19,257 nt of DNA from contig DAOWNK010000020.1 of NCBI GenBank assembly GCA_030642635.1, positions 1 to 19,257 on the forward strand, written 5' to 3'. Positions 1 to 7,626 of this stretch are shown piece by piece. The translations under genes and the position numbers were made by a program. This DNA is from Pirellulales bacterium. Its GTDB lineage: Bacteria > Planctomycetota > Planctomycetia > Pirellulales > Thermoguttaceae. How positions within the stretch are numbered: position 1 is the first letter of the stretch; the number at the start of each line of letters is the position of its first letter. The notes beneath the pieces were generated by a model. That model saw only the letters and a list, made by a program, of their open reading frames with translations, ran no database searches and was not told where the DNA came from.

Positions 1-73
1 ATGCTAGCCGACGTCCGTGCCGGCCCCGCTTGTGCTAGCAAACTTGTGTAGATACTAATGGCTAAGTATGCGT

Positions 74-160
74 GGGAACAAACCTCGCGGCTCGCCTAAA
101 TTCAGTAGTTCCAAACACGCTCTCCTCACTCTTCTCTTCTCGCTCCTCTCTCTTCCATCC
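74..160. repeat. Repeat fragments and degenerate heptamer tract at the left edge
   Basis: No gene is visible in the first 160 bases. Positions 75-97 resemble one inner arm of the inverted repeat at 14920-15056 (shared core CGCGGCTCGC). Positions 101-115 (TTCAGTAGTTCCAAA) recur with one change at each outer end of the inverted repeat at 2412-2556. From about 120 to 155 the plus strand is almost purely pyrimidine with a loose 7-base period (units such as CTCTCCT, CTCTTCT). This reads as a mosaic of repeat pieces downstream of kbl. Confidence 0.55.
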
Positions 161-1345
161 TCAAACCCCCAACTCCTGCTTGACCGCATAAAAGGCGTCC
201 ATGGCGAACCGCAGGTCATCGCGGGTGTGGACCGCAGAAACCTGTACGCGAATCCTGGCCTTGCCCTTCGGCACTACCGGATAGGAGAATGCGACCACGT
301 AGATTCCCCGTTCCAGCAGCGCGTCGGCCATTTTCGACGCCAGCGCCGCGTCGCCAAGCATAATCGGCACGATGGGGTGCTCGCCGGGCGTGATGTCGAA
401 GCCGCGCTGGGTTATGCCCTGGCGGAAGTACCGGGTGTTCTCCTCCAAACGATCGCGCAGCTCGGTCGATTCCGCCAGCAACTCTATGGCCTTGATCGAG
501 GCCCCGACGATCGGCGGGGCCACGGTATTTGAGAACAGATACGGGCGGCTGCGCTGGCGGAGCATATCAATAATTTCTTTGCGGCCGCTGGTATAACCGC
601 CGCTGGCCCCGCCCAGGGCCTTGCCCAGCGTGCCGGTGATGATGTCAACGCGGTCGGTCACGCCGTGATATTCCGGCGTACCACGGCCATGTGTGCCCAT
701 AAAGCCGACAGCGTGCGAGTCATCGACCATCACAAGTGCGTCGTACCGTTCGGCCAGGTCGCATATGCCCGTCAGGTCGGCGACGATGCCGTCCATTGAA
801 AACACACCATCGGTGGCGACCAGGCGAAATCGTGCATCGGCGGCTTCTTGGAGTTTCGCTTCCAGGTCCGCCATGTCGTTGTTCTTGTAGCGATAACGCT
901 GGGCCTTGCACAGCCGCACGCCGTCGATGATGCTGGCATGGTTCAGTTCGTCGGACAGTACTGCGTCTTCGGCCGTCAGCAGCGTCTCGAACAGCCCGCC
1001 GTTGGCGTCGAAGCAGGACGTGTACAGGATCGTGTCCTCGGTACCGAGGAAACTGCTGATCTTTTCTTCAAGCTGTTTGTGGAGTTGTTGCGTTCCGCAG
1101 ATGAACCGTACCGACGCCAGGCCGTATCCCCATCGGTCCAGTGCGTCGTGTGCCGCGGCGACCATTTCCGGATGGTCGGCCAGTCCGAGGTAGTTGTTCG
1201 CGCACAGGTTCAGCACGGATTCATGTTCCAATACCCCTATCCTAGCCCGTTGCGGGGTAGTAATAACGCGTTCACCTTTGAACAGTCCGCCGTTGCGGAT
1301 TTGTTGGAGTTGGCCGGCCAGGTGATCTTTCATCGAGTTGAACAT
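161..1345 (-). CDS. kbl: 2-amino-3-ketobutyrate CoA ligase (glycine C-acetyltransferase)
   Basis: A PLP enzyme of the alpha-oxoamine synthase family. It cleaves 2-amino-3-oxobutyrate with CoA to glycine and acetyl-CoA, the second step of threonine breakdown, in the cytoplasm. The 394-residue product matches the usual length of about 398. Visible family motifs are SCFDANGG (110-117), NHASIIDG (135-142), VDDSHA (207-212) and the PLP-lysine segment TGTLGKALGG with Lys242. The ATG at 1345 is chosen because homology begins at MFNSMKDHL and a purine-rich GGAGGGAGGAAAG lies upstream, inside the end of tdh. The frame stays open upstream, but that extension is only tdh read out of frame. The start lies 5 bases after the tdh stop, which implies translational coupling and a two-gene operon. 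Confidence 0.96.
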   Translation of the reverse strand: MFNSMKDHLAGQLQQIRNGGLFKGERVITTPQRARIGVLEHESVLNLCANNYLGLADHPEMVAAAHDALDRWGYGLASVRFICGTQQLHKQLEEKISSFLGTEDTILYTSCFDANGGLFETLLTAEDAVLSDELNHASIIDGVRLCKAQRYRYKNNDMADLEAKLQEAADARFRLVATDGVFSMDGIVADLTGICDLAERYDALVMVDDSHAVGFMGTHGRGTPEYHGVTDRVDIITGTLGKALGGASGGYTSGRKEIIDMLRQRSRPYLFSNTVAPPIVGASIKAIELLAESTELRDRLEENTRYFRQGITQRGFDITPGEHPIVPIMLGDAALASKMADALLERGIYVVAFSYPVVPKGKARIRVQVSAVHTRDDLRFAMDAFYAVKQELGV

Positions 1346-1350
1346 GGTTG

Positions 1351-2394
1351 CTAACTTTCCTCCCTCCACGTGAGAACGACCTTGCCGGAGTTGCCCGATA
1401 GCATCGCCTCGAAACCTTGCTCGAAGTGCGTGTAGTGGAATCGGTGTGTAATCACCGGCTCGATGTCCAGGCCGCTTTGGATCATCGAGGTCATTTTGTA
1501 CCAGGTTTCGTACATCTCGCGGCCGTAGATGCCTTTGATCGTCAGCATGTTGAAGATAACGGTTTCCCAGTTGACGGCCGTTTGCCGGCCCTGGATGCCG
1601 AGCATGGCGATCTTGCCGCCGTGGCACATGTTGGCCAACATGTCTTGGAATGCCTCCGGGTTGCCGGACATTTCCAGCCCCACGTCGAACCCTTCCGTCA
1701 TCCCCAGCTTCTTCTGCGCTTCTGCAATGCTGCTGGTTCGGACGTCCAGCGCCAACGTAGGCTTCATTTTCCTGGCCAGTTCAAGGCGGTTGGGATTAAC
1801 GTCGGTAATAACCACGTAGCGTGCTCCCGCGTGACGGACCACGGCGGCCGCCATAATGCCGATCGGCCCGGCGCCGGTAATCAGCACGTCTTCACCCAAA
1901 ACCGGAAACGACAACGCCGTGTGCACCGCGTTGCCAAGCGGGTCGAATATCGACTGCACGTCACGCGGAATACCCGGCTCGTGGCGCCACACGTTGGTCA
2001 TCGGCAGTGCAAGATACTCGGCAAACGCCCCCTGGCGGTTCACGCCGATGCCGTGTGTATCCATGCAAAGGTGCCGCCGGCCGGCCATGCAGTTGCGGCA
2101 TCGCCCGCAGACCACGTGCCCCTCGCCGCTTACGATGTCGCCGAGTTGGAAATCCTTGACGTTGCTGCCCAGCGCGACGATCCGGCCGACGAACTCGTGT
2201 CCGATTACCAGCGGCACCGGCACGGTTTTCTGCGACCAGTCGTCCCATTTGTAGATGTGCACGTCGGTGCCGCAGATACCGGTCCGCAGAATCTCGATCA
2301 TCACGTCGTTGATGCCGATTTGAGGAACGGGGACTTCTTCGAGCCACAGGCCTGGCTCGGCCTTTTTCTTGACCAAGGCTTTCATAGTTTGCAT
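1351..2394 (-). CDS. tdh: L-threonine 3-dehydrogenase
   Basis: A zinc-dependent medium-chain dehydrogenase that oxidises L-threonine to 2-amino-3-oxobutyrate with NAD+, feeding Kbl directly. The 347-residue product aligns end to end with the E. coli type enzyme (about 341). Catalytic zinc residues are in GICGTDVH (Cys41) and GHE (His66, Glu67). The structural zinc is bound by Cys96, Cys99, Cys102 and Cys110. The nucleotide-binding loop GAGPIG is at 174-179, followed by the acidic VITDVN strand. The ATG at 2394 has GGAG six bases upstream; a second in-frame ATG at 2385 matches the E. coli start (MKAL) but has no such site. It is first in the tdh-kbl pair and follows about 380 bases of repeats after the EPS block, so it is probably transcribed separately. 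Confidence 0.96.
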   Translation of the reverse strand: MQTMKALVKKKAEPGLWLEEVPVPQIGINDVMIEILRTGICGTDVHIYKWDDWSQKTVPVPLVIGHEFVGRIVALGSNVKDFQLGDIVSGEGHVVCGRCRNCMAGRRHLCMDTHGIGVNRQGAFAEYLALPMTNVWRHEPGIPRDVQSIFDPLGNAVHTALSFPVLGEDVLITGAGPIGIMAAAVVRHAGARYVVITDVNPNRLELARKMKPTLALDVRTSSIAEAQKKLGMTEGFDVGLEMSGNPEAFQDMLANMCHGGKIAMLGIQGRQTAVNWETVIFNMLTIKGIYGREMYETWYKMTSMIQSGLDIEPVITHRFHYTHFEQGFEAMLSGNSGKVVLTWREES

Positions 2395-2411
2395 GGGCGT
2401 CTCCAGTCATT

Positions 2412-2556
2412 TTCAGTAGTTTCAAATTTGGTTGGACTGTTGGTAGAAACGCCCCCGGACTGCGGTCCGGGGGTGAAAGTGCGGCGGTTAGCACGCGTTT
2501 TTTCCCGGGACCGCAGTCCCGGGGCGTTGGTCTGTGTAAAATTTGGAACTGCTGAA
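2412..2556. repeat. Nested inverted repeat with two GC-rich hairpins
   Basis: Outer arms TTCAGTAGTTTCAAATTT (2412-2429) and the complement of 2539-2556 match at 16 of 18 positions. Inner arms 2448-2473 and 2504-2528 are complementary, and each is also a hairpin by itself (core CCGGACTGCGGTCCGG on the left, CCCGGGACCGCAGTCCCGGG on the right). It lies upstream of tdh. The nested form suggests a BIME- or MITE-like mobile palindrome. No ORF is seen inside. Confidence 0.8.
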
Positions 2557-2608
2557 TTTACAGGGCATGAGCCAGTATAGCGGAAAAGAATCGCGCCGGA
2601 AGGGGCTA

Positions 2609-2777
2609 CATATACTTCACGCGGCCATAATCTGCGGTTTTGTGTGGCATGCCTTCACGCGGCGCAGCCGTGGGTAAGCATGTGCGTTCAATAGAACCTC
2701 ATTCATGCCTACCTGTGGCTGCGCCACATGAAGGCATGCCACGGAACCGTGTGAGAAACCGCAAATGCGGAGTATAT
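2609..2777. repeat. Large imperfect inverted repeat after the EPS block
   Basis: Arms 2644-2682 and 2704-2742 are complementary at 33 of 39 positions (left arm begins GTGGCATGCCTTCA), around a 21-base loop. Weaker complementarity continues outward: TGCGGTTT near 2633-2640 pairs with AAACCGCA near 2756-2763, and ATATACT near 2610 with AGTATAT at 2771-2777. The element ends directly at the stop of the dehydratase gene, so its transcript could fold at the 3' end of the EPS mRNA. With the element at 2412-2556 it accounts for most of the 384-base gene-free stretch 2395-2778; no small ORF or clear intrinsic terminator is seen there. Confidence 0.8.
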
Positions 2778-2778
2778 C

Positions 2779-4674
2779 CTACGCGGCGGCAAGCTGGTCG
2801 GATTCGTCCGGGCGGCCGTATTCTGGAACGATCTGCTGCAGCAGCTCGACGATCTGTTCGGGCCGCTCGTCGGCGAGTTGCAAGAGCCGCTCGATTGAGC
2901 GGACCACAACCGCCGGATCGCGGCGGCGGTGAGCAGCCACGGTGATTTTGGGATGCCGGGTGTGCAGACGTGTCTCGCCGTGTACGTACAGTTCCTCGGA
3001 GAGTTTTTCACCCGGCCTTAGACCGGTAAACTCGATCTCGACGTCGCGGCCCGGCTCCATGCCGGAAAGCCGGATCATGTCGGCGGCCAGATCGACGATC
3101 CGAACCGGCTCGCCCATGTCGAGCACGAGTATCTCGCCGCCGTTGCCGATGGCGCCGGCCTGGATAACTAGCTTTGCGGCCTCGGGAATAGTCATAAAGT
3201 ATCGCTCGATGCGCGAGTCGGTCACGGTGATCGGCCCGCCGCGATTGATCTGACGGCGAAAGACTTGCACCACGCTGCCGGCCGAGTCCAGCACGTTGCC
3301 GAACCGAACCGTGACGAACCGGCAGACCGACGATCCGGAAAGAGACTGGACGTACAACTCGGCCACACGCTTGCAGGCGCCCATCACGCTGGTCGGGTTG
3401 ACCGCCTTGTCGGTGGAGATCAACACGAACGATTCCACGCCGTATTCGACGGCCAGGTCGGCGAGTTGTCGGGTAGCCGACACGATGTTCCTGACGGCCT
3501 CGTCGGGAGAAGCCTCCATCAGCGGAACGTGCTTGTAGGCGGCGGCATGGAATATGATATCCGGCCGGCAGCGGTCGAGTATCTGGCGCATTCGTTTCTC
3601 GTTCAACACGTCGGCGATTTGAACGTCCAGCGCTGCGTCGGCTTCTTGCCGTTGCAATTCGCCGGCCAGGAAGAACTGTCCGGTCTCGCAGCGGTCGACC
3701 ATAACGAGCCGCTTCGGCGAGAAAGAGAGCAACTGGCGGCAGATTTCCGCACCGATGCTGCCCGCACTGCCGGTGACCAGCAGCGTCCGGCCGTCGATCC
3801 ATTGGCCGAGGTTTTCCATCTCGAGCCGGACCGGCTCGCGACGCAACAGATCGTTGATCGAGACCTCGCGCGGCTGGACGGCAATTTTGCCGCTAATAAG
3901 CTGCTCGTAGCTGGGCAGTATTTTTACGTTGACCGCCGAGTGTCTGGTTTCCTCGACCAGCGTGCGAATCTGACGGCCCGAAAGCTCATCGCCGGCGATC
4001 AGCACCTCACGCACACCGTGTCGCTCGGCAAGCTGACATATCCGGTCGATCGTGCCGACCACAGGTACGCCTCCAATGCAGGTATCGACCCGATGCGCGT
4101 CGCGGCCGACGAACCCGACGACGTGATACCCTAGTTCCTTGTTGCGGCGAATCGAACGCAACAGCGACTCGCCGGCCTCGTTGGCCCCTACTATCAGCAC
4201 CGGAACATTGTTCGCCACAGAGAACAACGACTTCCAGTTCCGCTCGTAGACGATCCGCACCACGGCGCGGATACCGCCGACCATCACAATCGTCGCCCCC
4301 CAATCCATCAGAAACACGCTGCGTGGAATACTCGGCCTGGCAAGGAAGAACCGATCGACCAACACGGTCAACAACATGCTGACCGTGGCCGCCTGGACCA
4401 ATGCGATAAGGTCGTAAAACGTAACGAACCGCCCAATGCTTTGATCGACTCGAAATGCGAAGAAGATCATCAGCTTGATAAGCACGACCCAAGTTACCGT
4501 GGTGGCGAACCACTGCATCTGGACCGGCCCGAGCGGACCTTCAAAACGAAGCCAGAAGCTGAAGTAGTAGATCGCGGCGAAGGTCGCCAGGAACGTCACC
4601 ACGCACAACGCCGGGCGGCGGAGTTGCCGTAACACGGAAAGCAATCGGTTCGGATTGTCGTGGTTGAGATTCAT
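2779..4674 (-). CDS. Membrane-bound nucleotide-sugar 4,6-dehydratase, CapD/WbpM/PglF family
   Basis: Predicted to convert UDP-GlcNAc (or a close relative) to a 4-keto-6-deoxy sugar for the polysaccharide repeat unit, at the inner membrane. The 631-residue product has about four N-terminal membrane helices (roughly 22-40, 56-74, 88-106, 118-137). A first Rossmann-like domain starts at VLIVGANEAGE (159-169). The extended-SDR catalytic domain starts at TGSAGSIG (301-308). The active site shows TDK (421-423) and Met431/Lys435 in VMGACK, the WbpM/PglF variant in which Met replaces the SDR Tyr. LRPGEKLSEEL (552-562) is also typical. The ATG at 4674, 17 bases after the ligase stop, is preferred to a TTG at 4707 that would lie in a repeat. 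The Shine-Dalgarno is weak. It is last in the EPS block. The exact sugar product cannot be told from sequence. Confidence 0.92.
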   Translation of the reverse strand: MNLNHDNPNRLLSVLRQLRRPALCVVTFLATFAAIYYFSFWLRFEGPLGPVQMQWFATTVTWVVLIKLMIFFAFRVDQSIGRFVTFYDLIALVQAATVSMLLTVLVDRFFLARPSIPRSVFLMDWGATIVMVGGIRAVVRIVYERNWKSLFSVANNVPVLIVGANEAGESLLRSIRRNKELGYHVVGFVGRDAHRVDTCIGGVPVVGTIDRICQLAERHGVREVLIAGDELSGRQIRTLVEETRHSAVNVKILPSYEQLISGKIAVQPREVSINDLLRREPVRLEMENLGQWIDGRTLLVTGSAGSIGAEICRQLLSFSPKRLVMVDRCETGQFFLAGELQRQEADAALDVQIADVLNEKRMRQILDRCRPDIIFHAAAYKHVPLMEASPDEAVRNIVSATRQLADLAVEYGVESFVLISTDKAVNPTSVMGACKRVAELYVQSLSGSSVCRFVTVRFGNVLDSAGSVVQVFRRQINRGGPITVTDSRIERYFMTIPEAAKLVIQAGAIGNGGEILVLDMGEPVRIVDLAADMIRLSGMEPGRDVEIEFTGLRPGEKLSEELYVHGETRLHTRHPKITVAAHRRRDPAVVVRSIERLLQLADERPEQIVELLQQIVPEYGRPDESDQLAAA

Positions 4675-4691
4675 TGTGTTTTTAGCTTTTC

Positions 4692-7613
4692 TCAACGCGC
4701 CGAGCAAGCTCGGCGGCTAAACGTTCCAATATTTGTATTATTTGCACATCGTGCTCGACTTTCGCACTCTATGCGTTTTTTGATGACATCTCGAGCCAAC
4801 GCACGCAGTTTTTCGTCGTCCGGCCGACGTGCAAGGCACCAGTTCAAGTGCGAGGCCGCCTCGGCATATCGTTCATGCCTGGCCAGGCATTGCGCCACCG
4901 CGTATCTTGCCTCGTAACGGTTTGGATTGCTCCCCAGCGCACCCCGGGCACATGCCAAAGCGTTCTCCCAATCGTCCAGCCCGCGGTAGAGCCATACGGC
5001 TTCCAAGTAGACATCTACTGCCTGGTCGCCGTCGAGGTTTTTTGTTTTTGCCTCGGCTCGTGCAAGCCGGGCACGATAGCAACGCGCCTCGGCCGCCTGT
5101 GCCTTGCCCGCCGGGCTGGAATTCGCCAAGTCCTGGCAGCACTGGTGCAAAATCCTCGCCGCACGCAAGTCGATCGAAAAGTTTTGGGCGATAAACGCAA
5201 CCGGAACACGGCCGGCCAACGCCTCGATCAGGCGCCGCTGGTGCTTCGGTGCGCTGCGGAACGACCGCTGCCAGTAATCGAGCCACATAGTCGCCTTGCC
5301 GGCCAGCCATGCCTGGCGGCCCGCCTCGAACAGCACGGCGCCGTCGAACGGCCGGACACAAAGCGCCTGGTTCAGATACGCACTTTTGGATGTTTCACTC
5401 CAAGGTCCTTCGAGAAAACCCAACTCGGCGATGTACAGGTATCCTTCGCCCTGCAACGGGCACAGTGTAAGTCCTTTTCTGGTGTGTTGCAACGCAGCGA
5501 CGAGTTGAGCGCGACCGTTGCCGATCGTTCCGGCGAGCCAATGCTCTACCTCAAGTCGTTCCGTCTCGTTGCGAGCGGCCGCTCGCGCCCGGAGTGTCGC
5601 GTCGCGAATCTGTGAGAGTGGGATAGCGTTTTCGGCATATCGCTGCGTCAGATCGAACCGGCGCAGATACGCAGCGGCCAGCCGCAGATGTGCCCTGGCG
5701 TGGTTCGGGTCGCGGGCGACCACCTGCTCCAAGGCTGCAATCATGCGACCGACCGACACTAGCGACGTATCGTCGGCTTGGTGCGTCACGTCGGTAGACT
5801 CTCTTCGGTCGGCTGCCGGCTCGTGCGAGGCCGCCAATTCGATGATCCGATACCGATCCCAACTCGGTTCCGCCATGGTCGGGCCGATGCGGCTTGCGAT
5901 CATCCAGGTTCCGACTGCAGAGAGCACCACGGCGGCAGTAACGGCGAGCACCTTCGGCACCACGACCGTTTGGAGAGGGACAGTCCCATTTTCGCTACGC
6001 GAAAATCGGGACAGTCCCCACGATAGCTGATACATCCGGCACGCGCATCCGGCCAATATCGCCACCACGGCCATGCAGCCGGGCACGTACCAAACGAAAT
6101 CGACAAACGAATGCACCACACTGACGGCCATGGCGGCCGCGATTGCACCCGTGCAGGCCAGCATCCGGGGCGAGCCGGCCGCTCGAAGCCCGCCGACGCA
6201 CCAGTGCCCGCAATAGCCGATACCGACGACCACCAACATCAGCCCTACAACGCCGGTTTCCAGGGCGACTTGCAGCGGGCCGTTCTCCGCATGGGTGTAT
6301 TCGGTGCCCGGCGAGTGTTCCAGATACATGGGGTAGACCTCGACATGGCTTCCGACCCCGGCGCCCAGCAGCGCGAAGTCGGGGATGGCCTTCGCCACGG
6401 CCTGCCAGATGGTCCGCCGACCGGCCTGGTTGTCGAGCACCTCGATTGAGCCGGCGCTGAAATCGTCCAGCCGATTGCTTACCTTGTCGTAGCCGTGTAT
6501 CGCAAGCAGCCCGACGATTAGCACGGCGGCAACGGCCAGCGAGAGGACGAATCGACTGCCGACGGTCCTTGCCCTGTAGAATACGGCAACCGAGACGGCC
6601 ACAGCGAGCAACATTACCGCAACGCCGCCGCGCGACAGCGACAGCAGCCCGGCGAACAGCACCACACCCAGCGCCACGCTGCGGTATCCGGTGGTTTGTG
6701 GCCGGCTTTTTGTGGTCCAGGCGCGACGTGAGGAGAGAGGAGAGAAGAGAGAAGAGAGAAGGGAGAAGGGGGAAGAGGGAAGGGGGAAGGGGGACGATGG
6801 CTGCGACTGTGCCACGGCCGTATCAGCCGTGGCACGTATACCTCGAAATCTCTCTTCTCTCTTCTCTCTTCTCTCTTCTCTCTTCGCCCTTCGCCCTTCG
6901 CCCTTCGCCCTTCCGCCTTCGCCCTTCCGCCTTCCCCCTTCTGCCTTCCGCTGCATCCACCAGATGAGCGGTCCGACGCCCAGTGCCAGGAAATGTGCAA
7001 AATGGTTCCGGTTGGCGAAACTGCCTTTGGCCTCGCCGACCGTGTCGGCGAACGGGTGTTCGTAAAACCAGAAGAACTTGCCGTTGCCGCCGAGCAGTTG
7101 AACCAGTCCGAAGCCGGCCATCATTACCACCGCCAGTGCGATCCAGGTCAACAGCCGCTCGGCGTCCTCTATTGTTTGTATACGCTGGATTGTGACCAGC
7201 ATGAGCAGGCCGTAGGCGATAAACAGCGGCAGTGCGGCCAGCGTGCCGCCTGGGGTTAGAGAAATGCACGACCATGTGCCCAAGACCACCGACGGATCGG
7301 CCTGTGTGTTCCATAGCGGCAGCAACTCGGCGGTCTTCGGCGCCGCCTGGGCTAATATCTGTTGCGGCAGCGGAACGATTTGAAGCACCAACAGCACCAC
7401 GCCGGCCGCCAGCAGCCATTCGACGCCCGAGCATCGCCAGGTGGATTCTCGACGCAGCGCCTGACGGGCAGCCCAGGCGACGGCGATGATTACTGCTATT
7501 GTGATCAGCGCCAGTTGCCCGAGTGCGGCTCGACCGCCCATGAGCAGCGGGACGACGAATATGCAGCCGGCCAATCCGACGTCAACGGTTTTGAGCAGGC
7601 GCTGATCGAGCAT
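4692..7613 (-). CDS. O-antigen ligase/polymerase (Wzy_C type) with C-terminal TPR region
   Basis: A 973-residue polytopic inner-membrane protein, probably polymerising or ligating polysaccharide repeat units in the periplasm. About ten hydrophobic segments run from residue 10 to 570. The Wzy_C region shows SLSRGGVAVML (325-335) and THAENGPLQ (440-448), resembling the HxxNxxLQ motif of this family. From about 620 to 945 the sequence is helical and TPR-like. Repeat-derived inserts interrupt the frame: residues 222-298 (charged Lys/Arg/Glu/Gly heptads, then Ser/Pro/Leu/Phe) come from a heptamer inverted repeat, about 532-547 from a second palindrome, and the last ten residues (TFSRRACSAR) from a third. 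Reading continues through all of them. The ATG at 7613 lies 13 bases after the Wzc stop with no Shine-Dalgarno, suggesting coupled translation. Whether it is polymerase or ligase is undecided. Confidence 0.88.
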   Translation of the reverse strand: MLDQRLLKTVDVGLAGCIFVVPLLMGGRAALGQLALITIAVIIAVAWAARQALRRESTWRCSGVEWLLAAGVVLLVLQIVPLPQQILAQAAPKTAELLPLWNTQADPSVVLGTWSCISLTPGGTLAALPLFIAYGLLMLVTIQRIQTIEDAERLLTWIALAVVMMAGFGLVQLLGGNGKFFWFYEHPFADTVGEAKGSFANRNHFAHFLALGVGPLIWWMQRKAEGGRRKGEGGRAKGEGRRAKREERREKREERFRGIRATADTAVAQSQPSSPFPLPSSPFSLLSSLFSPLSSRRAWTTKSRPQTTGYRSVALGVVLFAGLLSLSRGGVAVMLLAVAVSVAVFYRARTVGSRFVLSLAVAAVLIVGLLAIHGYDKVSNRLDDFSAGSIEVLDNQAGRRTIWQAVAKAIPDFALLGAGVGSHVEVYPMYLEHSPGTEYTHAENGPLQVALETGVVGLMLVVVGIGYCGHWCVGGLRAAGSPRMLACTGAIAAAMAVSVVHSFVDFVWYVPGCMAVVAILAGCACRMYQLSWGLSRFSRSENGTVPLQTVVVPKVLAVTAAVVLSAVGTWMIASRIGPTMAEPSWDRYRIIELAASHEPAADRRESTDVTHQADDTSLVSVGRMIAALEQVVARDPNHARAHLRLAAAYLRRFDLTQRYAENAIPLSQIRDATLRARAAARNETERLEVEHWLAGTIGNGRAQLVAALQHTRKGLTLCPLQGEGYLYIAELGFLEGPWSETSKSAYLNQALCVRPFDGAVLFEAGRQAWLAGKATMWLDYWQRSFRSAPKHQRRLIEALAGRVPVAFIAQNFSIDLRAARILHQCCQDLANSSPAGKAQAAEARCYRARLARAEAKTKNLDGDQAVDVYLEAVWLYRGLDDWENALACARGALGSNPNRYEARYAVAQCLARHERYAEAASHLNWCLARRPDDEKLRALARDVIKKRIECESRARCANNTNIGTFSRRACSAR
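4694..4720. repeat. Short GC hairpin repeat (GCAAGC family) at a gene junction
   Basis: Contains the hairpin CCGAGCAAGCTCGG followed by CGGCTAA. Related copies lie at 15030-15056 (with its inverted partner at 14920-14942), 17506-17526 and 19104-19133. Here it supplies the last codons and stop of the ligase gene and precedes the dehydratase start. Confidence 0.7.
5976..6021. repeat. Palindromic element inside the ligase gene
   Basis: GGGACAGTCCC at 5978-5988 and again at 6008-6018 flank a perfect palindromic core, ATTTTCG-CTA-CGCGAAAAT. Each GGGACAGTCCC is itself nearly palindromic. The element is in frame and encodes about residues 532-547 (LSRFSRSENGTVPL) between two hydrophobic segments of the ligase protein. 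Confidence 0.7.
6730..6954. repeat. Heptamer inverted repeat inserted in the ligase gene
   Basis: 6730-6794 is an unbroken 65-base purine run in 7-base units (GAGAGAA drifting to GGGGGAA). 6849-6954 is its pyrimidine counterpart in 7-base units (TTCTCTC, then CCCTTCG, CGCCTTC, CCCCTTC). Between them a perfect 10-bp stem GTGCCACGGC / GCCGTGGCAC (6809-6818, 6826-6835) has a 7-base loop. The whole forms one large hairpin and keeps the ligase frame open. Confidence 0.85.
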
Positions 7614-7626
7614 TTTTTGGTGTTAT

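Noticed and set aside
1346..1627. N-terminal extension of kbl
   Set aside because: It only reads tdh out of frame; homology, length and the ribosome-binding site all place the start at 1345.
1417..2580. 387-codon plus-strand frame opposite tdh
   Set aside because: It is the antisense shadow of a clearly recognisable threonine dehydrogenase and shows no protein-family features of its own.
3265..4134. 289-codon plus-strand frame opposite the dehydratase
   Set aside because: Antisense shadow; the minus-strand gene has all family motifs over the same stretch.
4675..4707. TTG start for the dehydratase at 4707
   Set aside because: It would overlap the ligase gene inside a repeat; the ATG at 4674 is simpler.
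6730..6954. Frameshift or pseudogene in the ligase gene
   Set aside because: The frame stays open through the insert, and Wzy_C and TPR regions continue normally after it.
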